NCBI GenBank assembly: GCA_934486895.1
Contig: CAKSQZ010000009.1
Location: 1-64,000, forward strand
Origin: an uncultured Eubacteriales bacterium
Lineage (GTDB): Bacteria; Bacillota; Clostridia; Oscillospirales; Acutalibacteraceae
DNA length: 64,000 nucleotides
Direction of reading: 5' to 3'
Part shown: piece after piece, positions 25,372-34,685 of the stretch
Layout of the letters: every line of letters begins with the position of its first letter
Position numbering within the stretch: position 1 is the first letter of the stretch
The notes under the pieces: generated by a model
Told to the model about the DNA's origin: nothing
Seen by the model: only the letters and a program-made list of their open reading frames with translations
Database searches by the model: none
Program-made: the position numbers and the translations under genes

Positions 25372-25374
25372 AAT
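25346..25374 (+). promoter_or_regulatory. SigA promoter of thrC
   Basis: TTGACA (25346-25351), 17 bases, TAAAAT (25369-25374), overlapping the last codons of the dipeptidase gene. Confidence 0.75.
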
Positions 25375-25405
25375 ATAGAATGATGTATTAAATGAAAGGT
25401 CGGTT

Positions 25406-26902
25406 ATGTGTATGAAGTTCACAAGCACCAGAGCAATGAAAGAACTTGAATCCGCTCAAACCATCACGCAAGGTATTTCCGAAGAGGGAGGTCTTTTTGT
25501 CCCGACATCTTTCCCGAAGCTTTCGGATGAGTTGATCAAAAAAATGGTCGATATGGATTATAAGCAGCGCGCTTGCGAGGTGCTGCGCCTTTATCTTACC
25601 GACTTTACCGATGATGAGATCAAAAAGTGTGTTGAGGGTGCATATGAAGGCAAGTTTGATGATAACGATCCTGCTCCGCTTTCGCTTCTGAGCGATAAAG
25701 CAAGTGTGCTCGAGCTGTGGCACGGCCCGACCTGTGCATTTAAAGACATGGCGCTCCAGCTTCTTCCGCATTTGCTGACTGTTTCGGCAGGCAAGGTTGC
25801 CGAGGGTAAAACAATGGTTATCCTTGTCGCGACTTCAGGCGACACAGGCAAGGCGGCTCTTGACGGCTTTGCGGATGTTGAAAACACAAAGATCCTTGTT
25901 TTCTATCCGGTCGACGGTGTAAGTCCGATGCAGAAGCTCCAGATGACAACACAGTCAGGCTCGAATGTTTCCGTTTGCGCTATAAAAGGCAATTTCGACG
26001 ACGCACAGACAGGTGTTAAAAAGATATTTACAAATAAGGATTTCTGCAAAGAGCTTGAAGAAAACGGAATGGAATTTTCGTCTGCAAACTCGATCAATTT
26101 CGGCAGACTTGTGCCGCAGATAGTTTATTATGTTTCAGCTTACTGTGATCTTGTTAAAGCAGGCAGACTGAAAAAAGGCGATAAGTTCAATGTCGTTGTT
26201 CCGACAGGTAACTTCGGTAACATACTAGCTGCATACTATGCAAAGCAGATGGGTATTCCGATCGGCAGATTTATTTGTGCATCGAACAAAAATAACATCC
26301 TCACCGATTTTATCAACACAGGTATTTATGACCGTAACCGCGATTTTTACACAACAACATCGCCTTCAATGGATATTCTTATTTCAAGCAATCTTGAAAG
26401 ACTTTTGTTTGAAATTTACGATCATGACGAACACAAGATCTCGGAACTCATGAGAGAGCTTTCCGAAAAGGGAAGATACGAGATCGACACAAATGAGCTT
26501 CTCAAACTTAAAAGCGAGTTCACGGGCGGCTTCTGCAACGATGAGCAGACAGCCGAGACGATCAAAGAGCTTTATGAGAATTATCATTATCTTTGCGATA
26601 CTCACACTGCTGTTGCGGTTAAAGTATACGAAGATTATGTTGAGAAAACGGGCGACAACACCCAGACTGTTATTGTTTCCACGGCGTCGCCGTATAAATT
26701 TGCAAAGAGCGTTCTTTCCGCTGTTGACACAACTGAGGGAACAGAAAGCGAATTTGATATGGTCGATAAGCTCAGCAGCATTACGGATACACCTGTTCCG
26801 GCTCCGCTTGCGGATCTCAGAAGCAGACAGGTGCTTCATAAGAGCTGCTGCGAAAAAGAACAGATGCCCGAATTTATAAAAAATACTCTGGGTATAAAAT
26901 AA
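25406..26902 (+). CDS. thrC: Threonine synthase
   Basis: A 498-residue PLP enzyme that turns O-phosphohomoserine into threonine. The PLP lysine lies in CAFKDMALQLLPHLL; other blocks are TSGDTGKAALDGF, NSINFGRLVPQIVYY and VVPTGNFGN. The length matches the long (fungal/Gram-negative-like) ThrC type. ATG at 25406 has AAAGG six bases upstream; a second ATG lies two codons on. Confidence 0.95.
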   Translation: MCMKFTSTRAMKELESAQTITQGISEEGGLFVPTSFPKLSDELIKKMVDMDYKQRACEVLRLYLTDFTDDEIKKCVEGAYEGKFDDNDPAPLSLLSDKASVLELWHGPTCAFKDMALQLLPHLLTVSAGKVAEGKTMVILVATSGDTGKAALDGFADVENTKILVFYPVDGVSPMQKLQMTTQSGSNVSVCAIKGNFDDAQTGVKKIFTNKDFCKELEENGMEFSSANSINFGRLVPQIVYYVSAYCDLVKAGRLKKGDKFNVVVPTGNFGNILAAYYAKQMGIPIGRFICASNKNNILTDFINTGIYDRNRDFYTTTSPSMDILISSNLERLLFEIYDHDEHKISELMRELSEKGRYEIDTNELLKLKSEFTGGFCNDEQTAETIKELYENYHYLCDTHTAVAVKVYEDYVEKTGDNTQTVIVSTASPYKFAKSVLSAVDTTEGTESEFDMVDKLSSITDTPVPAPLADLRSRQVLHKSCCEKEQMPEFIKNTLGIK

Positions 26903-26923
26903 TATGATAAAGGAGTTTGCGGT

Positions 26924-27610
26924 TTGGCACTGTTTGCAATTTCCGATCCGCACCTTTCGCTTGCGTCCGATAAGCCGATGGATATATTCCGAGGCTGGGA
27001 GGGCTATGTCGATAAGTTGAGTGCGAATTGGAGAAATATGATCACAGACAGCGACACGGTTGTTATCCCAGGCGACATTTCATGGGAAATGAAGCTTGAA
27101 AAAACGCTTACCGATTTTAAATTTTTGGATTCGCTTCCGGGCAGAAAGATCATATTAAAAGGAAACCATGATCTTTGGTGGGAATCTGTTACAAAAATGA
27201 ATATGTTTTTTAGCGAAAATGATCTCAAGTTTGAAATTCTGCATAACAACTGCCTTTTCTACGGTGATTTCGCTTTGTGCGGAAGCAGAGGCTGGTTTTA
27301 CGATGACCGATCTGATGATGCCGAAAAGGTCGTTTTAAGAGAAGCGGCAAGAATTGAACGCTCGCTCGAAGCCGCAAAGCAAAGCGGGAAAGAGAGCATT
27401 TTGTTTTTGCATTATCCTCCGGTAATGAAAGACAGTAGATGCGAAGAGATTATGTCGGTGATTTGCAAATACGGTGTTAAACGCTGTTATTACGGTCATA
27501 TTCACCGCGCAGGAAGCGCTAAAGCAATAAACGGTACGGTAGACGGCACGGCATTTCGATGCGTAAGCTGCGATATTCTCGATTTTTCGCCGCTGAAAAT
27601 AGCTGACTGA
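26924..27610 (+). CDS. Calcineurin-like metallophosphoesterase
   Basis: A 228-residue phosphoesterase with all metal motifs: SDPHLS (D8, H10), GDISWE, GNHDLWW, HYPPV and GHIHR. The substrate is unknown. It starts with TTG after AAAGGAG and follows thrC by 21 bases, so it is probably cotranscribed. Confidence 0.88.
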   Translation: MALFAISDPHLSLASDKPMDIFRGWEGYVDKLSANWRNMITDSDTVVIPGDISWEMKLEKTLTDFKFLDSLPGRKIILKGNHDLWWESVTKMNMFFSENDLKFEILHNNCLFYGDFALCGSRGWFYDDRSDDAEKVVLREAARIERSLEAAKQSGKESILFLHYPPVMKDSRCEEIMSVICKYGVKRCYYGHIHRAGSAKAINGTVDGTAFRCVSCDILDFSPLKIAD

Positions 27611-27746
27611 TTTGAAATTTTCATGAATATATAAAAAATATATAGCAATTTTGAGTAAAGTGTGTTATAATCGTCTTTGTTGCTTTATTTTATAGTTAAA
27701 TAAGCCGCTGTTTACAGCGGTCTTATATAGGAAAGGAATGTAAACA

Positions 27747-29216
27747 ATGAGTTTAAAGTCATCAAACAAGATCGAGGAAAACAGATATGAGCTTGCCATT
27801 TCGGTGGATGCTGAAACATTTGAAAAAGCGGTAGCCGCAGCTTTCCGCAAAAATTCAAAGAAGCTTAATGTTCCCGGATTCAGAAAGGGCCATGCTCCCC
27901 GCGGTATTATCGAAAAGATGTACGGCGCAGATGTTTTTTATGATGAGGCTCTCAATGATCTTTATCCCGCAGAGATGGAGAACGCTCAGAAAGAAGCCGG
28001 TATCGAGATAGTTGATTTTGCTAACATTGATTTTGATCTTAAATCTATCGGCAAGGAAGGCGCCGAATTTACTGTTAAGGTAACCGTTAAGCCGGAAGCC
28101 GAAGTTAAGGACTATAAGGGAATTAAGGTTGAGAAGAAACAGGTTTCCGTAAGCGAAGATGAAGTCAATGCGGAAATCGAAAGAATGAGAGAGCGCGTTT
28201 CCACAATGGAGACTGTTTCCGATCGTCCTGCCGAGAACGACGACATTGTAACTTTCGATTTCGACGGTTATGTAGACGGTAAGCAGTTTGAAGGCGGTAA
28301 AGCTGAGAGCTATACTCTTAAGCTCGGATCCAATCAGTTTATCCCCGGTTTTGAAGAGCAGATCGTTGGAAAAAATCCCGAAGAAGATTTTGATGTTAAT
28401 GTTACATTCCCCGAGGACTATCATGCCGAAGAGCTCAAAGGCAAAGAAGCTGTTTTCAAGTGCAAGATCCACGAGATCAAAACTCGCGTTATGCCTGAGC
28501 TTGATGATGAGTTTGTTAAGGATGTAAGCGAATTCGATACACTTGATGAGCTTAAAGCCGATATTGAAAAGAAGCAGCTTGAGCAGAAAGAGAAGCAGGC
28601 TGACAATGAAGCTGAAAACAAGATCCTCGATGTTGTGATCGAGAACACAGATGTAAATGTTCCGAAAGCAATGGTCGATACAAAGGTTGAGGAGAATATC
28701 CGCGATTTTGCTTATACTCTCCAGATGCAGGGTATCAGCCTTGAGCAGTATATGCAGTACACCAACCTCACACTCGACGCTCTTCGCGAGAACTATGCCG
28801 ATCAGTCCGAAAAGCAGGTCAAGCTTCGTCTTGCTCTCGAAAAGATCGCGTCTATCGAAGGTCTTGAGCCGACAGACGATGATGTTGAAGCTCAGTACAA
28901 AGAGTATGCTGAGATGTACAGCATGGACCTTGATAAGATTAAAAAAGCTATTCCCGAGGATGAACTCAAGAAAGACCTTCGTGTTAAGAAGGCTTCCGAG
29001 TTTGTTAAGGAAAATGCAAATGTCACAGTTGTAGCTGATGAAAAGCCCGTGAAGAAGGCTGCTGCCAAAAAGCCGGCTGCTAAGAAGACAACCGCTAAGA
29101 AAGCAGAAACAGACAGCGAAACGAAGCCGGCTGCTAAGAAAACGACAGCAAAAAAGCCGGCTGCCAAGAAGACAACTTCCAAAGCAAAGGCAGAAGAAAA
29201 GACAGACGATAAATAA
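27747..29216 (+). CDS. tig: Trigger factor with lysine/alanine-rich C-terminal tail
   Basis: A 489-residue ribosome-bound chaperone and peptidyl-prolyl isomerase. The ribosome-docking loop is GFRKGHAPR (about 45-53), the FKBP-type domain spans about 150-245 (DDIVTFDFDGYVDGK; FIPGFEEQ), and the helical chaperone arms run to about 430. Beyond this lies an extra tail of about 56 residues built of KKPAAKKTTAKK-like repeats, like histone H1 tails, which normal trigger factors lack. clpP and clpX follow, the usual order. Confidence 0.95.
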   Translation: MSLKSSNKIEENRYELAISVDAETFEKAVAAAFRKNSKKLNVPGFRKGHAPRGIIEKMYGADVFYDEALNDLYPAEMENAQKEAGIEIVDFANIDFDLKSIGKEGAEFTVKVTVKPEAEVKDYKGIKVEKKQVSVSEDEVNAEIERMRERVSTMETVSDRPAENDDIVTFDFDGYVDGKQFEGGKAESYTLKLGSNQFIPGFEEQIVGKNPEEDFDVNVTFPEDYHAEELKGKEAVFKCKIHEIKTRVMPELDDEFVKDVSEFDTLDELKADIEKKQLEQKEKQADNEAENKILDVVIENTDVNVPKAMVDTKVEENIRDFAYTLQMQGISLEQYMQYTNLTLDALRENYADQSEKQVKLRLALEKIASIEGLEPTDDDVEAQYKEYAEMYSMDLDKIKKAIPEDELKKDLRVKKASEFVKENANVTVVADEKPVKKAAAKKPAAKKTTAKKAETDSETKPAAKKTTAKKPAAKKTTSKAKAEEKTDDK

Positions 29217-29247
29217 TCGTAATCTGCCGTGATAATTTTTTAAGTTT

Positions 29248-29283
29248 AAAACAGTTTTGGTGTGTTCATACTAAAACTGTTTT
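29248..29283 (+). terminator. Hairpin between tig and clpP
   Basis: AAAACAGTTTTGGTGTG pairs with CATACTAAAACTGTTTT (two G-U pairs), ending in T residues. It probably ends or attenuates the tig transcript. Confidence 0.7.
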
Positions 29284-29309
29284 AACCGCATTAAGAAAGG
29301 ATGATATAT

Positions 29310-29891
29310 ATGGCACTGGTGCCCTATGTAGTTGAACAAACGAGCAGAGGCGAGCGGTCTTATGACATTTATTCCCGCCTTTTAAATGACCGTATCATCA
29401 TGCTTTGCGATGAGGTAAACGATGCAACTGCAAGCCTTGTTATTGCTCAGCTTCTTTATCTTGAAGGTCAGGATCCCACAAAAGATATCAGCCTTTATAT
29501 CAACAGTCCGGGCGGTTCTGTGTCCGCAGGACTTGCTATCTACGATACAATGCAGTATGTTAAATGCGATGTTTCGACAATTTGTATCGGTATGGCTGCA
29601 TCGATGGGTGCATTTTTGCTTTCAAGCGGTGCAAAGGGCAAGCGATATGCTCTCCCCAATTCCGAAATAATGATTCATCAGCCGCTCGGTCAGGCGCAAG
29701 GTCAGGCAACAGAGATCCTTATCCATGCCGATCACATTAAGCGCACTCGTGAGCGTTTGAACGACATTCTCGCTAAAAACAGCGGTCAGCCGCTTGAAAT
29801 TATCGAGAAGGACACCGAGCGTGACAACTTCCTCACTGCAAAGCAGGCTGAGGAATACGGCCTTATCGATAAGGTCATGGAAAGACGCTGA
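29310..29891 (+). CDS. clpP: ATP-dependent Clp protease proteolytic subunit
   Basis: A 193-residue ClpP. The triad is visible: serine in CIGMAASMGAF, histidine in IMIHQPLG and aspartate in IEKDTERDNF. ATG at 29310 (MALVPYVVEQT) is preferred to the one nine bases earlier, which overlaps the ribosome site. It is followed by its unfoldase gene clpX after 30 bases. Confidence 0.97.
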   Translation: MALVPYVVEQTSRGERSYDIYSRLLNDRIIMLCDEVNDATASLVIAQLLYLEGQDPTKDISLYINSPGGSVSAGLAIYDTMQYVKCDVSTICIGMAASMGAFLLSSGAKGKRYALPNSEIMIHQPLGQAQGQATEILIHADHIKRTRERLNDILAKNSGQPLEIIEKDTERDNFLTAKQAEEYGLIDKVMERR

Positions 29892-29921
29892 TAAAAACCA
29901 GTTAACAGATCGGAGGATCGT

Positions 29922-31208
29922 ATGCCTGATAATAACGGACACGGCACAGTTTGTTGCTCATTTTGCGGCAAGCCTGACGATGCGGCAGAACGCATGATCG
30001 CAGGCCCCAACGGGCTTTACATCTGCGACAGCTGTGTGAAACTGTGCTGCGACATAATGGGTATCGGCATAAACAACGCCGATTGTCCTGCATCACGCGA
30101 GGAACTTGATGCAGAGATCAAAAAAGGCCTGGATAAAACGCCTATGCAGCTCAAAGAATATCTCGATGAGTATGTCATCGGTCAAAACGAAGCCAAAAAA
30201 GCCCTCAGCGTTGCGGTTTACAATCACTATAAAAGAATATTCAATCTGAATCAATCGAGCGATGTTGAGCTCGGCAAGTCGAATATATTGCTTGTCGGCC
30301 CGACGGGCGTCGGAAAAACACTGCTCGCTCAAAGTCTCGCAAGGGCGCTTGATGTTCCGTTTGCAATAACCGATGCAACAACGCTCACAGAAGCCGGCTA
30401 TGTCGGAGAAGATGTTGAGAATATTTTGCTTCGTCTTATTCAAAATGCCGATTTTGATGTTGAGCGCGCAGAGCGCGGAATTATCTATATCGATGAAATT
30501 GATAAGATCGCGAGAAAGTCGGAGAACACATCTATCACCCGCGATGTAAGCGGCGAGGGCGTCCAGCAGGCCCTTCTCAAAATAATTGAGGGCACAGTTG
30601 CCAATGTACCTCCGCAGGGCGGAAGAAAACATCCGCAGCAGGAGTTTATTCAGATCGATACATCAAATATTCTCTTTATTTGCGGCGGTGCTTTTTCCGG
30701 CATTGATAAGGTCATTTCAAAGCGTATCAATGCGGGCTCGGTTATCGGTTTCGGCTCTGACCCGAAATCCGAAAAGCAGGATGCAGATGAGATCATTTCA
30801 AATGTCAACGCACAGGATCTTGTTAAATACGGCCTTATTCCGGAGCTTGTTGGCAGACTTCCTGTTATAGCAACCCTTAACAAGCTCAGTGAAGACGATA
30901 TGGTTCGTATTATGACCGAACCAAAAAATGCAATAGTCAAGCAATATCAGCGCCTTTTCGAAATGGACGGTATCCGTTTAGATGTCAAGAAGGATGCTAT
31001 GTATGAAATAGCGAAGACTGCGATCGAACAAAAGACAGGCGCACGCGGACTTCGCGGTATCTTTGAATCCGTTCTCAAAGATATTATGTTTGAAGCGCCT
31101 TCGGATAAAACAATAAGCACTGTCACGGTAACTAAGGAATGCGTGCAAAAAGGCAAAAAACCGAGAATATCACACAGTATCCCTGAGCCGAAACAGCTTG
31201 CGGAGTAA
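29922..31208 (+). CDS. clpX: ATP-dependent Clp protease ATP-binding subunit
   Basis: A 428-residue AAA+ unfoldase. It has an N-terminal four-cysteine zinc domain (CSFCGK and CDSCVKLC), Walker A GPTGVGKT, Walker B IIYIDEIDKIA, and the ClpP-binding loop region near IGFGSD. The length is normal. Confidence 0.97.
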   Translation: MPDNNGHGTVCCSFCGKPDDAAERMIAGPNGLYICDSCVKLCCDIMGIGINNADCPASREELDAEIKKGLDKTPMQLKEYLDEYVIGQNEAKKALSVAVYNHYKRIFNLNQSSDVELGKSNILLVGPTGVGKTLLAQSLARALDVPFAITDATTLTEAGYVGEDVENILLRLIQNADFDVERAERGIIYIDEIDKIARKSENTSITRDVSGEGVQQALLKIIEGTVANVPPQGGRKHPQQEFIQIDTSNILFICGGAFSGIDKVISKRINAGSVIGFGSDPKSEKQDADEIISNVNAQDLVKYGLIPELVGRLPVIATLNKLSEDDMVRIMTEPKNAIVKQYQRLFEMDGIRLDVKKDAMYEIAKTAIEQKTGARGLRGIFESVLKDIMFEAPSDKTISTVTVTKECVQKGKKPRISHSIPEPKQLAE

Positions 31209-31265
31209 AACGGCACACGGGTATATTTTGTACCCGTGCGTTGCTGTATAACGAGGAGAATATAA

Positions 31266-31853
31266 ATGAAATTTGAAAACGCCTTTTTTGAAGCGGCGTT
31301 CGGTACCGCCGCGCAGCTTCCCGAATCGGATCTGCCGGAAATCGTTTTTTCGGGCAGATCGAATGTCGGAAAGTCATCGCTGATAAATAAAATATTCAAC
31401 CGAAAGGCGCTTGCAAAGGTCAGCTCATCGCCGGGAAAAACCGCTACGATCAATTTTTATAATGTCGATTCCGCGAGGCTTGTCGATCTCCCGGGATACG
31501 GCTATGCAAAAGTATCCGGCTCGGAGCGTCTGCGCTGGGCAAAATTGATGGACGGCTATTTTTCCGGCAACAGAAATATCGCGCTTGTTGTTCAGCTTGT
31601 TGATATGCGCCATCCTTCGACCAAACTTGACAACGATATGTTGAACTATTTAAGCCAGATCGGACTGCCGTTTATCATAGCAATGACAAAATGTGATAAA
31701 CTTAATAAAGGAGAGCGTGCAAAAAGGCTTTCCGCTATCGATGGAGAGCTTAGTTTTATAAACCCTGTTCCAGAGTATATCCCCGTTTCGTCCGCTACGG
31801 GAGAGGGCATTGAAGAGTTAAAGAAAAGGATCATAAATTGTGTGGAGGAATAA
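31266..31853 (+). CDS. engB: Ribosome biogenesis GTP-binding protein EngB (YsxC)
   Basis: A 195-residue GTPase for 50S assembly. G1 GRSNVGKSSL, G2/G3 SSPGKTATINFY with DLPGYGYAKVS, and G4 TKCDKL are present. In many Firmicutes lon lies between clpX and this gene; here it follows clpX directly after a 57-base gap with a weak hairpin. Confidence 0.95.
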   Translation: MKFENAFFEAAFGTAAQLPESDLPEIVFSGRSNVGKSSLINKIFNRKALAKVSSSPGKTATINFYNVDSARLVDLPGYGYAKVSGSERLRWAKLMDGYFSGNRNIALVVQLVDMRHPSTKLDNDMLNYLSQIGLPFIIAMTKCDKLNKGERAKRLSAIDGELSFINPVPEYIPVSSATGEGIEELKKRIINCVEE

Positions 31854-31855
31854 AA

Positions 31856-33148
31856 ATGGTTAATGATCGTCTTAGAGTGAATGAAAAAGGGCATCTTGAG
31901 ATCGCAGGCTGTGATGCCGTTAATCTTGCAAAGCAGTTTCAAACGCCGCTTTATGTTTTTGATGAAGATATGATTATTGATAATTGCCGCAAGTTTTCCG
32001 AAGAATTACGGCAGCTTTACAGCAATAGTCTTGTTATATATGCAAGCAAGGCTTTTTGCTGCCTTGAAATGTGCAGACTTGCAAATAAAGAAGGTCTCGG
32101 ATTGGATGTTGTGTCGGGCGGCGAGCTTTACACTGCAAACAAAGCAGGCTTCCCGATGGACAGAGTCTTTTTCCACGGCAACAATAAAACCTATGATGAA
32201 ATTAAAATGGCGATCGAACTCGGTGTTCACAGAATCATTGCCGATAACATGTTCGAACTTGATACTATCGATGAAATAGCGCACGATCTCGGAAAAACCG
32301 CTCGGATAATGCTTAGGATCAAGCCGGGTATTGATGCTCACACACACGATTTTATCCGAACCGGTCAAATTGATTCAAAATTCGGTTTTGCTCTTGAGAA
32401 CGGCGAAGCCTACGATGCAGTCAAAAAATGTGCCGAATATAAGAATATACGTCTTATGGGGCTTCATTGCCATATCGGTTCGCAGATCTTCGATCAAAAA
32501 CCGTTTGTAGAAGCTGCAAATGTAATGCTCGATTTTTATAAAAAGATCAAAACTGAGCTTTCTCTTACATTGCTTGATCTCAATCTCGGCGGCGGTTTCG
32601 GTATAAAGTATGTCGAGAGCGACGATCCTAAGGACTATAAGAAGTTCGTTGAGGCTGTTTCTGATTTTGTGCATAACTATTGCAAATCCGAAGATATTGA
32701 AATTCCGAGAATTCTTATCGAGCCCGGCAGATCGATAGTCGGTGCGGCAGGAACAACGCTTTACACGGTCGGAGCAGTTAAAGAAATCGAGAATATTCGC
32801 AATTATGTATCTGTTGACGGCGGCATGACAGACAACCCGAGATATGCGCTTTACGGCTCGGAATACACTGTTATAAACGCATCGAAAGCCGATAAAGCTC
32901 CTGATTACACAGCTACTGTCGCAGGTAAATGCTGCGAAAGCGGCGATCTTATCGGTGAAAATCTTAAATTTGCCGCACCTGATAAAGGCGATATTTTCGC
33001 AGTGCTTTCAACCGGTGCATATAATTATTCAATGGCTTCAAATTATAATCGCGTTCCTCGTCCCGCCGCTGTTATGGTGAAAGACGGCAAGGCGCGCATT
33101 ATTATCAAAAGAGAAAGTTATGAGGAAATTATCAGAAACGATATTTGA
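31856..33148 (+). CDS. lysA: Diaminopimelate decarboxylase
   Basis: A 430-residue fold III PLP enzyme making lysine from meso-diaminopimelate. The PLP lysine lies in VIYASKAFCC; other blocks are LHCHIGSQI, LNLGGGFGI, EPGRSIVGAAGTT and CCESGD. ATG at 31856 has GGAGG seven bases upstream, two bases after engB. Confidence 0.95.
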   Translation: MVNDRLRVNEKGHLEIAGCDAVNLAKQFQTPLYVFDEDMIIDNCRKFSEELRQLYSNSLVIYASKAFCCLEMCRLANKEGLGLDVVSGGELYTANKAGFPMDRVFFHGNNKTYDEIKMAIELGVHRIIADNMFELDTIDEIAHDLGKTARIMLRIKPGIDAHTHDFIRTGQIDSKFGFALENGEAYDAVKKCAEYKNIRLMGLHCHIGSQIFDQKPFVEAANVMLDFYKKIKTELSLTLLDLNLGGGFGIKYVESDDPKDYKKFVEAVSDFVHNYCKSEDIEIPRILIEPGRSIVGAAGTTLYTVGAVKEIENIRNYVSVDGGMTDNPRYALYGSEYTVINASKADKAPDYTATVAGKCCESGDLIGENLKFAAPDKGDIFAVLSTGAYNYSMASNYNRVPRPAAVMVKDGKARIIIKRESYEEIIRNDI

Positions 33149-33157
33149 TTGTTTCTA

Positions 33158-33186
33158 TTGATTTTAAGTCGGATGTATGATATTAT
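33158..33186 (+). promoter_or_regulatory. SigA-type promoter of the nfeD-SPFH pair
   Basis: TTGATT (33158-33163), 17 bases, TATTAT (33181-33186), 31 bases before the NfeD start. Confidence 0.55.
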
Positions 33187-33216
33187 TTGATTACAACGGC
33201 AAAGGAGAGAGAAACG

Positions 33217-33642
33217 ATGTACTATGCGATTTTGTGGCTTGCCGCTACGATTGTTTTCGCACTTATTGAAGCGATAACTCCGCAGCTTGTTTCCATTTGG
33301 TTTGCAGGCGGCGCAGTCAGTGCATTTGTCGTCTCAATGTTTGACACGCCGTTTTATGTCCAGACAATAGTCTTTACAGCTGTGAGCATCCTTTTGATAT
33401 TGCTGACTCGACCGTTTGTGAAAAGGCTGATGAAGCGTTCTCCCGAAGTAACAAATTCCGATGCAAACATAGGCAAAACTGCCGTTGTTTTATCGGATAT
33501 AAAAGAGAATTCCGTCGGTACTGTTTTTTTAGACGGGCTTGAATGGAGTGCGAAATGTAAAGACGGAAAATTTATAGAAAAAGGTTCTAAAGTCACTGTA
33601 ATTGCAATAGAGGGCGTTAAGCTGATAGTCAAAAAAATATAA
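33217..33642 (+). CDS. NfeD family membrane protein
   Basis: A 141-residue short NfeD: two to three membrane segments in residues 3-65 (YYAILWLAATIVFALIEAIT start) and a C-terminal OB-fold (IGKTAVVLSDI to the end). NfeD proteins are membrane partners of SPFH proteins, and such a gene follows here after 16 bases. ATG at 33217 has AAAGGAGAG upstream. Confidence 0.88.
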   Translation: MYYAILWLAATIVFALIEAITPQLVSIWFAGGAVSAFVVSMFDTPFYVQTIVFTAVSILLILLTRPFVKRLMKRSPEVTNSDANIGKTAVVLSDIKENSVGTVFLDGLEWSAKCKDGKFIEKGSKVTVIAIEGVKLIVKKI

Positions 33643-33658
33643 AATGGGAGAGAGAACA

Positions 33659-34612
33659 ATGCAAAACGAATTTCCGACCGGTATTATAATCACAGCGGTG
33701 CTTATCTTTTTCATTCTGATTGTTATAATCAGCAATGTCAAGGTAGTGCCCCAGGCAAAATCTTATGTTATCGAACGTCTCGGTGCTTATTATAAGACAT
33801 GGGAAACAGGTATACATGTTAAAATTCCGTTTATAGATCGCATTTCGAAAGTTGTTTTGCGTAAAGAACAGGTTGCGGATTTTCCGCCTCAGCCTGTTAT
33901 CACCAAGGATAATGTTACAATTCAGATAGACACCGTTGTTTTCTTCCAGATAACCGATCCGAAGCTCTACACCTACGGTGTTGAAAATCCGATGCAGGCT
34001 ATCGAGAACCTCAGCGCGACAACTTTGAGAAACATCATCGGTGAACTCGAACTCGACAGCACGCTCACATCCCGCGATGTTATTAATTCAAAAATCCGCA
34101 TTATACTTGATGAAGCTACCGATCCGTGGGGCATCAAGGTAAACCGTGTTGAACTGAAGAATATCGTTCCGCCCAGAGAAATTCAGGATGCAATGGAAAA
34201 GCAGATGAAGGCGGAGCGCGAAAGAAGAGAGTCTATTCTTAAAGCTGAGGGCGAAAAGCGTAGTCAGATCCTTGTTGCTGAGGGTCGCAAAGAATCGCAG
34301 ATACTTGATGCTCAGGCTGAAAAGGAAGCGGCAATTCTGAAAGCCGAGGCTGTAAAGGAAGCTAAAATAAAGGAAGCCGAGGGTGAGGCGCTTGCAATTC
34401 GCAAGGTGCAGGAGGCAACGGCAGAAAGTATTAAAATGCTTAATATTGCCGCACCGTCAAACGGTGTCATTGCGCTCAAAAGCCTTGAAGCGTTTGCCGC
34501 CGCAGCCGACGGTAAAGCCACAAAAATTATTATTCCGTCTGATATACAGGGTGTCGCAGGTATGGTTGCGTCTATCGGTGAGATATTCAAATCAGATAAA
34601 ACCCAAAATTAG
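33659..34612 (+). CDS. SPFH/Band 7 (stomatin-like) protein
   Basis: A 317-residue protein with an N-terminal membrane helix (about 9-26), a Band 7 domain (VPQAKSYVIERLGAYYKTWE to VNRVELKNIVPP) and a long charged coiled coil with repeated KAEGEKRSQILVAEG-type heptads. Such proteins form ring or raft-like membrane scaffolds. ATG at 33659 follows GGGAGAG. It pairs with the upstream NfeD. Confidence 0.92.
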   Translation: MQNEFPTGIIITAVLIFFILIVIISNVKVVPQAKSYVIERLGAYYKTWETGIHVKIPFIDRISKVVLRKEQVADFPPQPVITKDNVTIQIDTVVFFQITDPKLYTYGVENPMQAIENLSATTLRNIIGELELDSTLTSRDVINSKIRIILDEATDPWGIKVNRVELKNIVPPREIQDAMEKQMKAERERRESILKAEGEKRSQILVAEGRKESQILDAQAEKEAAILKAEAVKEAKIKEAEGEALAIRKVQEATAESIKMLNIAAPSNGVIALKSLEAFAAAADGKATKIIIPSDIQGVAGMVASIGEIFKSDKTQN

Positions 34613-34621
34613 CACTGCAAT

Positions 34622-34650
34622 AAACTGCGGCCGGAATTCTGCCGCAGTTT
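34622..34650 (+). terminator. Terminator after the SPFH gene
   Basis: AAACTGCGGC/GCCGCAGTTT with nine-base loop and a T-rich tail, separating this unit from the purine genes. No purine riboswitch was recognised in the short leader that follows. Confidence 0.75.
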
Positions 34651-34685
34651 TAATATTATTTGTTTTAAGAGAAAGGAAGAAAATA

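Noticed and set aside
25375..25406. T-box or other leader before thrC
   Set aside because: Only about 30 bases separate the promoter from the start; no room for a T-box.
28892..29182. Minus-strand hydrophobic ORF opposite the trigger factor tail
   Set aside because: It mirrors the lysine/alanine codons of the tail and has no ribosome site.
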